From Acidithiobacillus marinus (GTDB taxonomy: Bacteria > Pseudomonadota > Gammaproteobacteria > Acidithiobacillales > Acidithiobacillaceae): a DNA stretch of 64,000 nucleotides. The position numbers were made by a program, and so were the translations under genes. Below the pieces are notes generated by a model. It saw only the letters and a program-made list of their open reading frames with translations. It was not told the origin of the DNA and searched no databases. This document shows, piece after piece, positions 32,643-40,342 of this stretch. Numbering within the stretch: position 1 is the stretch's first letter; each line of letters starts with the position of its first letter. Where the stretch lies: positions 62,001 through 126,000 of the forward strand of contig NZ_MXAV01000013.1 of the NCBI RefSeq assembly GCF_002847505.1, in the 5' to 3' direction.

Positions 32643-32716
32643 GGCTGGGTGGCAGAGTGGTCATGCAGCGGCCTGCAAAGCCGCGTACCTCGGTTCGATT
32701 CCGGGCCCAGCCTCCA
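32643..32716 (+). tRNA. tRNA-Cys (GCA)
   Basis: Starts GGCTGGGTGGCAGAGTGG. The anticodon stem is GCGGC/GCCGC with loop CTGCAAA, giving anticodon GCA. The acceptor stem closes with CCCAGCC and discriminator T, with encoded CCA at 32714-32716. The pgsA-glyW-cysT arrangement is a familiar one. Confidence 0.96.
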
Positions 32717-32957
32717 ATATCCATATAAAAATTCCCCCTACCGATTTTACTGGTACTTTTCCTTCATCCAGGCATTGTATTTGCGCTAATTGCATTCTTT
32801 TATGCCGGGAAAATAGATTCATTGTTTATTTTTCCATGATTATTTTGTGCGGTTTTTATGTTAAGTAATTGACAAATTCACTTAACTATGAGATAACTAA
32901 AAGTAAGAATAATAAATTTCAGATATAATATCACTATTATTCAGGGAGATTGTGCAT
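32717..32957 (+). promoter_or_regulatory. AT-rich promoter region of the APC permease
   Basis: The 241-bp AT-rich region holds TTGACA (32869-32874), a 17-bp spacer and GATAAC (32892-32897). A perfect 7-bp inverted repeat, GTTAAGT (32860-32866) and ACTTAAC (32880-32886), flanks the -35 hexamer, which suggests an operator. A second TATAAT lies at 32924-32929. AGGGAG at 32943-32948 precedes the ATG at 32958. Confidence 0.55.
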
Positions 32958-34574
32958 ATGTCTATCAAGATTTCTGGCAAGAATAAATTGAAGCGTGAAG
33001 GAGGATTGGTCGGGCTAATATTGGCTTGCGTTGGTGCATCCATAGGTTCCGGCTGGCTTTTTGGCCCTTTGTTTACGGCAAAAATGGCTGGTCCTTTGGC
33101 TATCGGTTCCTGGATTTTAGGTGCTGCTGCTATTCTTTTGCTGGCCCTGGTATTCGCCGAGCTGGCCCCGATGATTCCGCGAGCTGGTGCAGTAGTGCAT
33201 CTCGCGCACGTCGGTAATGGCCCGATTGTCGGACACATGTGGAGCTGGATATTGTTTCTGTCCTATGCCTCCATTGCCCCTCTGGAAGTGACTGCGGTGT
33301 TGACTTACGCCAATAACTATTGGCCGGGATTGTTACAACCGCACACGGATTTACTGAGTGGGTTTGGTTTTTTTATTGCAGTTATTATGCTCGGTTTGTT
33401 TGTGGTGACCAATTTCATGGTAATTGGTTGGGTGCTCAAGGTGAATAACGCGGCCACCTGGTGGAAAATAGGCATTCCATTACTGACGGCGCTCATGCTG
33501 ATTATTGTGGCGTGGCATCCAGGCAATTTTCACATGCATGTGCACAATACCATGAGTGATGTGCATGGGATGTTTATTGCCATCGCCAGCGGCGGGGTGA
33601 TTTTCAGCTTACTGGGCTTTCGCCACGCCATAGATCTGGCAGGAGAAAGTAAAAATCCCAAGAGAGATGTTCCCATTGCGGTGATCGGCTCGGTGTTGAT
33701 TGCTTCGGCGGTATACATTGCTGTGCAGGTGGCTTTTTTGGGTGCTGTGAATCCTGCAGATCTCGCCAAGGACGGTTGGCAACATTTACATTTTCAAGGA
33801 GTAAACGGTCCTTTTGCGGCATTGGCGGCAGCGGTAGGTATTGGCTGGCTGGCTACCTTGCTTTATGTAGACGCATTTATTTCTCCCGCGGGTACGGGGC
33901 TGATTTATACCACCACGGCGGCGCGTGTAACGCTCGCTACTGCCGAGACTGGCGCCGCTCCTCTGTGGCTGAATAAAATCAATCGGCATGGGGTTCCCTG
34001 GGTGACGCTGATCGTATTATTTCTGGTGGGTATCATCTTTTTCCTACCGTTTCCTTCCTGGCAGAAAATGGTGGGTTATATCGCGTCCATGACCGTACTT
34101 TCTTATTCTATTGGCCCTATTGCCCTGATCCAGATTCGTAAAGCCATGCCTAATCTTGAGCGCCCATTCCGTTTGTGGGGTGCGCCCGTTCTTGCTCCTC
34201 TGGCTTTTGTGGTTTCTACCTGGATCGTTTACTGGTCTGGTTTGAGAACACTGAACTTCATTTTTATTACTTTGTTTGTTTTATTGGCTATTTATGCCTT
34301 TACCGGTATTTTTAGAAAAGAACGCTGGTTGGAAATGGGCTGGCAATATATGTGGTGGATATTTCCATACTTCATAGGCTTATGGGTGCTGAGCTGGATT
34401 GGTCCTAAAGATCTTGGTGGTGAGGGTTTATTGGCTTTTTTCCCAAGTATGGGAGCATTGGCAATACTGGCTCTTGGGGTTTTTTACTTGGCGATTCGGG
34501 ATTCAGTGGCTGATAAAACTATGCGTGTTTACATGCGCCAGTTTGGCAATAAAGTGCCTCCATCTGCGCCATAA
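32958..34574 (+). CDS. APC-superfamily amino acid permease
   Basis: A 538-residue inner-membrane transporter with about 12-14 hydrophobic helices. The N-terminal motif GGLVGLILACVGASIGSGWLFGP is typical of APC carriers (the unwound GSG helix 1). The FRHAIDLAGESKNPKRDVP motif in loop 6/7 is the diagnostic amino-acid-permease signature with conserved Glu. Histidine-rich HMHVHN lies in a periplasmic loop. The substrate cannot be inferred. An earlier GTG at 32952 is less likely than the ATG. Confidence 0.88.
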   Translation: MSIKISGKNKLKREGGLVGLILACVGASIGSGWLFGPLFTAKMAGPLAIGSWILGAAAILLLALVFAELAPMIPRAGAVVHLAHVGNGPIVGHMWSWILFLSYASIAPLEVTAVLTYANNYWPGLLQPHTDLLSGFGFFIAVIMLGLFVVTNFMVIGWVLKVNNAATWWKIGIPLLTALMLIIVAWHPGNFHMHVHNTMSDVHGMFIAIASGGVIFSLLGFRHAIDLAGESKNPKRDVPIAVIGSVLIASAVYIAVQVAFLGAVNPADLAKDGWQHLHFQGVNGPFAALAAAVGIGWLATLLYVDAFISPAGTGLIYTTTAARVTLATAETGAAPLWLNKINRHGVPWVTLIVLFLVGIIFFLPFPSWQKMVGYIASMTVLSYSIGPIALIQIRKAMPNLERPFRLWGAPVLAPLAFVVSTWIVYWSGLRTLNFIFITLFVLLAIYAFTGIFRKERWLEMGWQYMWWIFPYFIGLWVLSWIGPKDLGGEGLLAFFPSMGALAILALGVFYLAIRDSVADKTMRVYMRQFGNKVPPSAP

Positions 34575-34618
34575 TGATGCCATGACCAGAAACGAAGCAG
34601 CGCATCTCGTATTGTAGT

Positions 34619-35260
34619 ATGCTGCTGCTAAAACATCTGCCGACCGTTCGTGAGCCCAGGCTCTATTTGAGCATGGAAAGGACGTATCTGGCTTACCTGA
34701 AGTTTCTGTTCATTGCTTTTGGTACGGGTATTATCTCTGAAAAAATGACTTTGCTGCTGGCGGCCTTGCATTTTTATGAGTTAGTACCCTTTTTTCAGGA
34801 CTTATATCGATTGTTGACCTGGCCAGTGCTGGTTCTACTGTTCATGATTTTTTATTTTTTTGTGCGTGATTTGCGCTACATCAATCGTGGCTCTCCGGTG
34901 ACCAGCAAAGAAATCCAGGATCCGCGCATCTATTTTTCGGCAGAACGTACTTTTCTCTCCTGGATCCGAACCGGTATCAGTATTGTGATTTTCGGATTTA
35001 TCATGGAAAAGTTTGACTTTTTTCTCACCAAGCTGGCACTGATGATGCACCGGATTATTACGCTGAAGGCCAGCTTCTCCGGGATGGATGAGATTTTTCT
35101 GGCATTGGGGATCATCAGCATTGCGGTCGGTCTGGTGGGGTTCCTTCTCACGGTACATCAGGTAGATCAGGGCGCATATTATCCCCATCATAAACTCTAT
35201 GGAATTTATGGCCTGATACTGCTGGTTTGCCTATCATTATTGAGCTATTTTCTGGTTTGA
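34619..35260 (+). CDS. DUF202-type membrane protein with internal duplication
   Basis: A 213-residue membrane protein with two homologous halves. EPRLYLSMERTYLAYLKF near residue 12 and DPRIYFSAERTFLSWIRT near residue 100 are each followed by a glycine-containing helix ending in an E-K pair. The second half keeps the DUF202 motif (R-T-F-L-x-W-I-R-T-G), while the first has lost W-I-R. About five or six helices in all. DUF202 proteins have no settled function. The 3' end overlaps the opposite-strand gene by 24 bp. Confidence 0.72.
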   Translation: MLLLKHLPTVREPRLYLSMERTYLAYLKFLFIAFGTGIISEKMTLLLAALHFYELVPFFQDLYRLLTWPVLVLLFMIFYFFVRDLRYINRGSPVTSKEIQDPRIYFSAERTFLSWIRTGISIVIFGFIMEKFDFFLTKLALMMHRIITLKASFSGMDEIFLALGIISIAVGLVGFLLTVHQVDQGAYYPHHKLYGIYGLILLVCLSLLSYFLV

Positions 35261-35599
35261 TGCCTTTGTTTCTTGCGTGCTTCGCATTACGCGGTAGTTT
35301 TTTTCATCATCATCGCAGAGTAAAGCACAGGTGCCAACCATAAAGACATGAATCATGCATATGGAAAGCAGCAGCCCACCCATGACGGCAGTCGCAACAA
35401 CCAGCAACACACCGAGAAAAGCCGTACTGTCGAAATCCAGACCACAAAGCCAGACCAAGAGGAAAAAAGCAGGTGCTGCCAGAACGATGGACACAAGTGC
35501 CGCCAAGGCAGCCCTTTGACTTGTTGAAAGAGCGGCAACTCCGGCGCTGTTAGCTGAGAAACTGCCGACGCGAAACACAGGAGCTATCAGTTTTTTCAA
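35237..35599 (-). CDS. small hypothetical membrane protein
   Basis: I do not recognise a family. The 120-residue product has two strongly hydrophobic stretches (about 33-53 and 60-90), an N-terminal polar segment and an acidic/polar tail containing DDDEKNYRVMRSTQE. Its 3' end overlaps the DUF202 gene by 24 bp, and its start faces the b561 gene across 170 bp. It may be genuine given the divergent promoter region, but the evidence is only an open frame with membrane-like composition. Confidence 0.5.
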   Translation of the reverse strand: MKKLIAPVFRVGSFSANSAGVAALSTSQRAALAALVSIVLAAPAFFLLVWLCGLDFDSTAFLGVLLVVATAVMGGLLLSICMIHVFMVGTCALLCDDDEKNYRVMRSTQETKASNQKIAQ

Positions 35600-35668
35600 T
35601 AAGGTGTTTTGCGTTATGCTCTTCGCTTGCTGGTCAAAAATAGATGAAGCATGTTGTGTCTGATCGTG

Positions 35669-35708
35669 TGGTAGACTTTTGCTGGCTATTTGTCGTTATA
35701 ATCTACCA
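35669..35708 (+). promoter_or_regulatory. inverted repeat around candidate promoter of b561 gene
   Basis: TGGTAGA (35669-35675) and TCTACCA (35702-35708) are a perfect 7-bp inverted repeat enclosing a possible promoter with TATAAT at 35697-35702. The -35 (around GACTTT, 35674-35679) is poor, which would suit a regulated promoter. It lies about 60 bp upstream of the b561 start. Confidence 0.4.
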
Positions 35709-35769
35709 ATTTTCGAGAAAATTACTTCTGAAAGTAGTCAATCTGATATTTTAAAAGAGGATTTTATTG

Positions 35770-36351
35770 ATGCATGGAGCAGATAGCTTGCCTTGGCCTC
35801 GCAGTGTCAAGTGGCTACATATTTTTTTGGCGGTATTCATCACCTATCAGTTGATGAGTGAGCTGGACATGAAAGCCATCTGGAAACATGTGGGAATATC
35901 TGCCTTTCGGCACTTTCTGTTCATATCCCATATGTGGGTGGGAATCGCCAGCAGCATTGTGATTGTCCTGTTTTGGCTGGTAGTGTTTCGTAATGCCCAG
36001 TTGCGTGCCCATTTGTTTCCTTATCATGGTGTTTATTTTTCACGCATTGTGAAAGATATTCAGGGCGCCACGCGGGGTGTTTTGCCTCCGGGTGGGATGC
36101 GTGGCGGATTACCAGGCCTGATACATGGTCTGGGCCTTTTGGCGATTTCGGGCATGGGCGTTTCAGGTGTGGTGATGTTCGTCCTGATTTATGCGGCTGG
36201 CGGTGTAAAACCCGGGGATGCGTATGCTATTCCGCATGCGGTTCATTCGCTGATTGCCAATCTGGTATGGGCTTACTGGTGGGGCCATATTGCCATGGCT
36301 TTTCTGCATACACTCCGTACCCCACGGATATTGCGAATTTTTATTCCCTGA
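35770..36351 (+). CDS. cytochrome b561-like membrane protein
   Basis: A 193-residue inner-membrane protein with four main helices, like the di-heme cytochrome b561/b family. Histidines that could ligate heme lie within helices: WLHIFLAVF, FISHMWVGIAS, LIHGLGLLA and AVHSLIANLVWAYWWGHIAMAFLH. The family transfers electrons between quinol and periplasmic or cytosolic partners. Which partner is unknown. The ATG at 35770 follows AGAGG. The gene is monocistronic or precedes the AhpD-like gene with a 160-bp gap. Confidence 0.75.
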   Translation: MHGADSLPWPRSVKWLHIFLAVFITYQLMSELDMKAIWKHVGISAFRHFLFISHMWVGIASSIVIVLFWLVVFRNAQLRAHLFPYHGVYFSRIVKDIQGATRGVLPPGGMRGGLPGLIHGLGLLAISGMGVSGVVMFVLIYAAGGVKPGDAYAIPHAVHSLIANLVWAYWWGHIAMAFLHTLRTPRILRIFIP

Positions 36352-36450
36352 ATGACGGGGCGGAGCATCCAGTATGGATTGTCCGCCCTGATAAGTGCCA
36401 ATTTTTGCTGAACCGCTTGGAGAGACTGATGCGGAAAATAAAGTACAGCT

Positions 36451-36479
36451 TTGACAGCATACCGTCTAGTTGGTATCTT
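36451..36479 (+). promoter_or_regulatory. promoter with embedded 18-bp operator (AhpD-like gene)
   Basis: TTGACA (36451-36456), a 17-bp spacer and TATCTT (36474-36479) form a good sigma-70 promoter. The spacer and -10 contain ATACCGTCTAGTTGGTAT (36459-36476). Its reverse complement matches the site at 23189-23206 in 17 of 18 positions. A protein bound here would block RNA polymerase directly. Confidence 0.68.
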
Positions 36480-36511
36480 CAGGATTCCTTCAATCAGCGC
36501 AGGAGAAAATC

Positions 36512-37048
36512 ATGACCACATTGACGTTGACTTCCCCTTCAGAAGCTACCGGCGAACTTGCAGAGCTCTATGCAGCCATTGAAAAATCATTTGGTGGGGT
36601 TCCAGAAGGTCTGCAGTTATTTGGGGTCAGTCCCAAATTGCTGGCCATACAAATGCAGCTCCTGGGATATTTTGGTCAGCATCCCCGCCTTTCAGCCAAT
36701 TTCTTGGCCCTTTTGCGTTATGTGTTGTCAGAAGACGGTCATTGCCAGTTTTGCATCGGTTTTAATCAGTCGCTGCTGGTGAATGCGGGTATTGCCCCTG
36801 AAGCTATCCAGCAAGCACTGAAAAATCCGCGCAATGGCCCCCTTGAAGACCGTGAAAACCAGTTGCTGGATTATGTGCTGCGTGCCGTGCGCAATCCCCA
36901 TTCAGTCGAGGATGCAGAGGTGGATCAACTGCGCAAACTGGGCTGGACCGATCAGGATATTTTTGATGCGGTAGCGCATGGGGCGCAGCATAGTGCTGTA
37001 GATATCCTCTTTGAAACTTTTCGGGTAGCCCCTTTTTCGGCGAGTTGA
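36512..37048 (+). CDS. AhpD-like / carboxymuconolactone-decarboxylase family protein
   Basis: A 178-residue alpha-helical protein with the AhpD-type redox motif C-Q-F-C-I-G-F-N and a following helix (EAIQQALKN). In AhpD the CxxC plus a nearby His transfers electrons to peroxiredoxin; other members are uncharacterised peroxidase-like proteins. The ATG at 36512 has AGGAG upstream. The promoter contains the 18-bp motif shared with the cupin-ADH operon, suggesting a common stress signal. Confidence 0.83.
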   Translation: MTTLTLTSPSEATGELAELYAAIEKSFGGVPEGLQLFGVSPKLLAIQMQLLGYFGQHPRLSANFLALLRYVLSEDGHCQFCIGFNQSLLVNAGIAPEAIQQALKNPRNGPLEDRENQLLDYVLRAVRNPHSVEDAEVDQLRKLGWTDQDIFDAVAHGAQHSAVDILFETFRVAPFSAS

Positions 37049-37075
37049 TCAAGCTTCGGGTGAGCCAGCTTTGGG

Positions 37076-37104
37076 TTGACAACGGGGGAGTTCCTTTCTA
37101 GTCT
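37076..37104 (+). promoter_or_regulatory. promoter of the remnant-ArsR-MFS operon
   Basis: TTGACA (37076-37081), a 17-bp spacer and TAGTCT (37099-37104). The -10 overlaps the small palindrome CTAG-T-CTAG (37098-37106), a possible autoregulatory site for the ArsR-family gene downstream. It starts 28 bp after the AhpD-like stop. Confidence 0.5.
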
Positions 37105-37131
37105 AGGAGTTTCTAAATTTGTTAACTATTG

Positions 37132-37323
37132 ATGAGCTGGCCCATGTTTTTCAAACAGCGGAGCGATGTCGCCGGAATTTCAACCTACAGCTGCGGCGTT
37201 AAAGATTTTGCTGCAGCGGTAGCTGGAGTCGCTGGTGACGAATTGTCGTTTCCGATCGTCATGTTAATCGATACCCATGTTCATGCTGACGATGTGACCA
37301 CCAATCTAGGTGCGGCGGCATGA
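37132..37323 (+). pseudogene. short remnant resembling an MBL-fold hydrolase
   Basis: The 63-codon frame reads MFFKQRSDVAGISTYSCGV near its start and LIDTHVHADDVT near its end. These resemble the start of persulfide-dioxygenase/glyoxalase-II-type metallo-beta-lactamase proteins and their T-H-x-H-A-D-H motif, here with the last His changed to Asp and the intervening strands lost. The rest of the domain is missing. The stop overlaps the following ArsR gene (ATGA), so it may persist as a translated leader. It could also be an unrelated small protein. Confidence 0.4.
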
Positions 37324-37676
37324 GCGTGGAAACGGAGCGTTTTGCTCTGTTTGCCGAGGTCTTTGCGGCCCTGGCTCATCCCAAGCGTCTGGAGATCATC
37401 CATTATCTGGGAGAAAAGCAACATACAGCCGGGGAGTTGACGGAATTGACCGGCCTGTCCAAGGCCAATGTCTCTCAACATTTGAGTATTCTCAAGGCTC
37501 GTGGCCTGGTGCACTGTGACAAGTGTGGCACTTTCTGTCATTACCGCCTCACCAGCCCCGAGCTGCTGCAGACCTGTGAAATTGTACGGCATCTGATCCT
37601 TGAACAAATGGACCTGACCGTTGCCAGTCGGCAAAAACTGGCCGAGCTTGTCCCTTTACGCAAGCAACCGTCATGA
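37320..37676 (+). CDS. ArsR-family transcriptional regulator with four cysteines
   Basis: A 118-residue winged-helix regulator. The recognition helix is in TGLSKANVSQHLSILKARGLV. Cysteines C66, C69 and C73 lie in the wing (HCDKCGTFCHY) and C86 in the dimer helix. This cluster could bind a metal or sense sulfane sulfur, as related BigR/SqrR-type regulators do with two cysteines. It overlaps the upstream remnant and the downstream MFS gene by 4 bp each, so it probably controls that operon. Confidence 0.85.
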   Translation: MSVETERFALFAEVFAALAHPKRLEIIHYLGEKQHTAGELTELTGLSKANVSQHLSILKARGLVHCDKCGTFCHYRLTSPELLQTCEIVRHLILEQMDLTVASRQKLAELVPLRKQPS

Positions 37677-38932
37677 GTGCGGACCCGGCACTCGCCGTAC
37701 ACTATCAAAGGGGCATTGCCCAGAATCGTGCTCAGTTTCTGCTACAGACGGTGCAAGTGTTTTTTGTGGGGCTGATTATTGGTATGGAGCGCACCGTGCT
37801 CCCCGGACTTGCCCACAATTTTGGTGTAGATAAAGGTCAGTTTTTGTTTCTCGCCAGCTTCGTGATTTCTTTCGGCCTGGTCAAGGGTGCCTTGAATCTG
37901 GTGGCCGGTGCTCTCTCAGATGGTATGGGCCGCAAGCGAGTCTTGTTGCTGGGTTGGATGGCTGGCATCCCGATCCCCTTGCTGATCTTTTTTTCGCCCA
38001 ACTGGTGGTGGATCATTGCGGCCAACGTCTTTCTCGGGATCAACCAGGGTTTCACCTGGACCATGACGGTGACCAGTCAGATTGACCTGGCCGGTAGCCG
38101 CCAACGCGGCCTCGCCGTGGGCATCAATGAAGCTGCCGGTTATGTGGGCATGGGTCTGGCCGGTCTGAGCACCGGCTATCTGGCGGTTGCCTATGGTCCG
38201 CGCTGGGCCCTGTTAGGTTTTGGCCTGGCAGTCATTGCTCTGGCTTTGTTTCTATGCTTGCGGGTGCAGGATACCATTGCCTGGGTACGGGCCGAGCATG
38301 CTGCCCATCCTGGTTCTGCCCCAGCCTCCAGCGCGCCCTGGTGGCAGAGCTTCATCGCTGTCTCCTTCCAAAATCCGCGTTATCGCGCCCTCTGTCAGGC
38401 CGGAGTCGCTAACAAGGTGGCAGATACTCTGGTCTGGGTACTATTCCCTCTCTACTTTCTGCAGCATGCCTTGGGGGTGGTGGCCATCGGCTGGATCACT
38501 GGAACCTATGGAGCCGTTTGGGGACTTTCGCAACTCTGGACGGGACACCTGGCAGATCGAATCGGACGTAAGCTCCCCATTGTCTGCGGCTTTTTTCTGC
38601 TTTCGGCAGGGTTGGTGTTGACCGCACTGGTGCAGAGTTTTGTTGATTGGCTTGGCGCTGCAGCCATCATGGGCCTCGGCATGGCGTTGCTCTATCCCAA
38701 TCTGGTGACGGCCATGTCCGATACCGCTCCGCCCCTGGAACGTGGTCGCATTCTTGGAGTCTACCGCTATTGGCGGGATACGGGTTATGCCATCGGTGGA
38801 CTGTTGCTGGGCCTGGTCGCCCAGTGGAATGACAAAATTCTGCCCGCCATTTGGGTGACTGCCGGTATTGTCGCCTTGTCCGGGGTATGGATTGTCTTTG
38901 CAGTCCAGGAAACCTATACCCGAAAAATATGA
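37673..38932 (+). CDS. MFS transporter
   Basis: A 419-residue major-facilitator protein with 12 predicted helices. The loop 2/3 motif is present as GALSDGMGRKRVLLLG (G-x-x-x-D-x-x-G-R-K/R) and repeats in the second half as GHLADRIGRKLPI. The substrate is unknown. Coupling to an ArsR-family gene suggests efflux of whatever that regulator senses. Confidence 0.88.
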   Translation: MSADPALAVHYQRGIAQNRAQFLLQTVQVFFVGLIIGMERTVLPGLAHNFGVDKGQFLFLASFVISFGLVKGALNLVAGALSDGMGRKRVLLLGWMAGIPIPLLIFFSPNWWWIIAANVFLGINQGFTWTMTVTSQIDLAGSRQRGLAVGINEAAGYVGMGLAGLSTGYLAVAYGPRWALLGFGLAVIALALFLCLRVQDTIAWVRAEHAAHPGSAPASSAPWWQSFIAVSFQNPRYRALCQAGVANKVADTLVWVLFPLYFLQHALGVVAIGWITGTYGAVWGLSQLWTGHLADRIGRKLPIVCGFFLLSAGLVLTALVQSFVDWLGAAAIMGLGMALLYPNLVTAMSDTAPPLERGRILGVYRYWRDTGYAIGGLLLGLVAQWNDKILPAIWVTAGIVALSGVWIVFAVQETYTRKI

Positions 38933-39012
38933 TGAATCAGTTTTTTATCAAGACCGATGATGAGATGCCCATCTTTCATTTTTCCTCCAGTTTGAGGTGC
39001 TATTACAAAATA

Positions 39013-39039
39013 CCTCGCGCAAAGCGTGAGTGCGCGAGG
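39013..39039 (+). terminator. hairpin between MFS and Crp/Fnr genes
   Basis: CCTCGCGC (39013-39020) and GCGCGAGG (39032-39039) form a perfect 8-bp GC-rich stem with an 11-nt loop, 80 bp after the MFS stop. No U-tract follows, so it is an imperfect terminator candidate or a leader structure of the Crp/Fnr gene. The rest of the 226-bp gap shows nothing else I can support. Confidence 0.4.
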
Positions 39040-39158
39040 ACTTCATTGTCCAGACTGCAGACTTAGCAACTCCCGAGCCAATTTGCCGTGGATCGGGCCC
39101 CGGTGTCAGGGTAGGTGTGTGCATAGCAGCCCCTCTTTGCGGCTTGCGGCTTAGCCAG

Positions 39159-39890
39159 ATGATGACTATGCTGCTTTTTTCCAGATCAGAAAGCGCCCTT
39201 ATGGAAGCCGTTGCCGACAATTTATTCCCCATCCTGCGCGAAACCTCACTGTTTTCTGCCTGGCCGGAAGACTTGCTGCATGCCTTGCTGCTACAAAGCA
39301 AAAAAGTCACCCTGGATTCCGGAGAGATTTTGTTTGTCGAGAAAGCCGCTGCGAGCGCTTTTTATCTGGTGCTTTCCGGTCGCATCCACCTGATTGCGGC
39401 GGCAAGCACCGGGCAGGAAAAAATTGTGGAAATCATTGAGCAGCATGACCTGTTTGCCGAAGCCGTCGCTTTTCTGGGTGGACGTTATCCGGTGACCGCT
39501 GCTGCGGACGGGAGTACAAGCGTTCTGGAAATTCCCCTCGCCCTGTTCCTGGAAATCCTGGAGCAAAAACCCCTGTTGATGCGTCAGATGTTGGCGCGTC
39601 TGAGTATGCGTCTGCATTTTCTGGTCAAGGAGCTGCGCCATCTCAGTGTTGAATCCGCCGAACAGCGCTTGGTCAGTTATTTGCTGGAATTGTGTCCACA
39701 GGCTAATGGTTCTGCAGTCATTGAATTTCCCACCAAAAAATCGGCGGTCGCCGCACGCTTGGGTCTGACCCCGGAAACTTTATCGCGGGTGCTGGCCCGC
39801 ATGCGTAAAGCCGGAGTGATAGAAATGCAGGGACGAACCATCCATGTGCCTGATCTGCAGGCCCTGGAACGCTGGGTGGCCGGTCATTGA
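39159..39890 (+). CDS. Crp/Fnr-family regulator (Dnr-like)
   Basis: A 243-residue regulator with an N-terminal cyclic-nucleotide-binding-type jelly roll (LDSGEILFVEKAAASAFYLVLSG shown by the motifs GEILF and YLVLSG) and a C-terminal HTH. The recognition helix has TPETLSRVLARM, the E-x-x-S-R pattern that reads Fnr-type TTGAT half-sites. The N-terminal Fe-S cysteines of Fnr are absent, so a Dnr-type NO-sensing or other role is more likely. A matching box lies upstream of the globin gene 3 kb away, and the intervening redox genes face it. Several ATGs cluster at 39159-39170; upstream in-frame codons back to 39030 look non-coding. Confidence 0.82.
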   Translation: MMTMLLFSRSESALMEAVADNLFPILRETSLFSAWPEDLLHALLLQSKKVTLDSGEILFVEKAAASAFYLVLSGRIHLIAAASTGQEKIVEIIEQHDLFAEAVAFLGGRYPVTAAADGSTSVLEIPLALFLEILEQKPLLMRQMLARLSMRLHFLVKELRHLSVESAEQRLVSYLLELCPQANGSAVIEFPTKKSAVAARLGLTPETLSRVLARMRKAGVIEMQGRTIHVPDLQALERWVAGH

Positions 39891-39895
39891 TCCGG

Positions 39896-40342
39896 TTATT
39901 CTGAACAACGCATGCATTGCACACCGTATCTTTTGATCCACTCTTCCAGTGCCGCGATGGCTACATTACCGGTGCTGACATTGTCGAGAGCATGTGCTGG
40001 ATCATCGGGTTTCACGCGAGCGATCCAGGCATCATTGTAGGGATCAATATTGATCAGGTGGGGATCTTCCAGCAGTTTTTCATTGCGGTCCATGACTTCA
40101 CCCGCAAAAGGCACCGGAACACCGCCTGCCCATTTGCCGCTCTCCAGGGTGGCCACATGCCGTCCGGCCTCCAGGTGTGTGCCGACTTTTTTGATGCGGG
40201 CTTTTTGCAGGCGGCCTGACATGGTCTGGGCGGGATCTGTGATTCCGATCGTCAAGGTACCATCCTCTTCGGGGCGTACCCACACATAATCCAGATCATA
40301 AAAAAGATCCTCCAGCAATTCGCAGCCGTGATATTCACTCAT
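39896..40342 (-). CDS. lipoyl-carrier (GcvH-like) protein with C-terminal CxxC
   Basis: A 148-residue GcvH-fold protein. The lipoylation lysine is in TLESGKWAGG, followed by PFAGEV, which is normal for lipoyl-domain hairpins. No other glycine-cleavage genes are nearby. The protein ends in C-M-R-C-S-E, an extra CxxC not expected in GcvH. It is the last gene of a minus-strand run with hemerythrin, thioredoxin and reductase genes. Stand-alone GcvH-like carriers also act in sulfur oxidation (LbpA of the sHdr pathway). In this setting a redox role is inferred. Confidence 0.8.
   Translation of the reverse strand: MSEYHGCELLEDLFYDLDYVWVRPEEDGTLTIGITDPAQTMSGRLQKARIKKVGTHLEAGRHVATLESGKWAGGVPVPFAGEVMDRNEKLLEDPHLINIDPYNDAWIARVKPDDPAHALDNVSTGNVAIAALEEWIKRYGVQCMRCSE

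Noticed and set aside
37040-37056. TTGATCAA as an Fnr box
   Set aside because: The half-sites touch without the 4-bp spacer, and it lies at the end of the AhpD-like gene.
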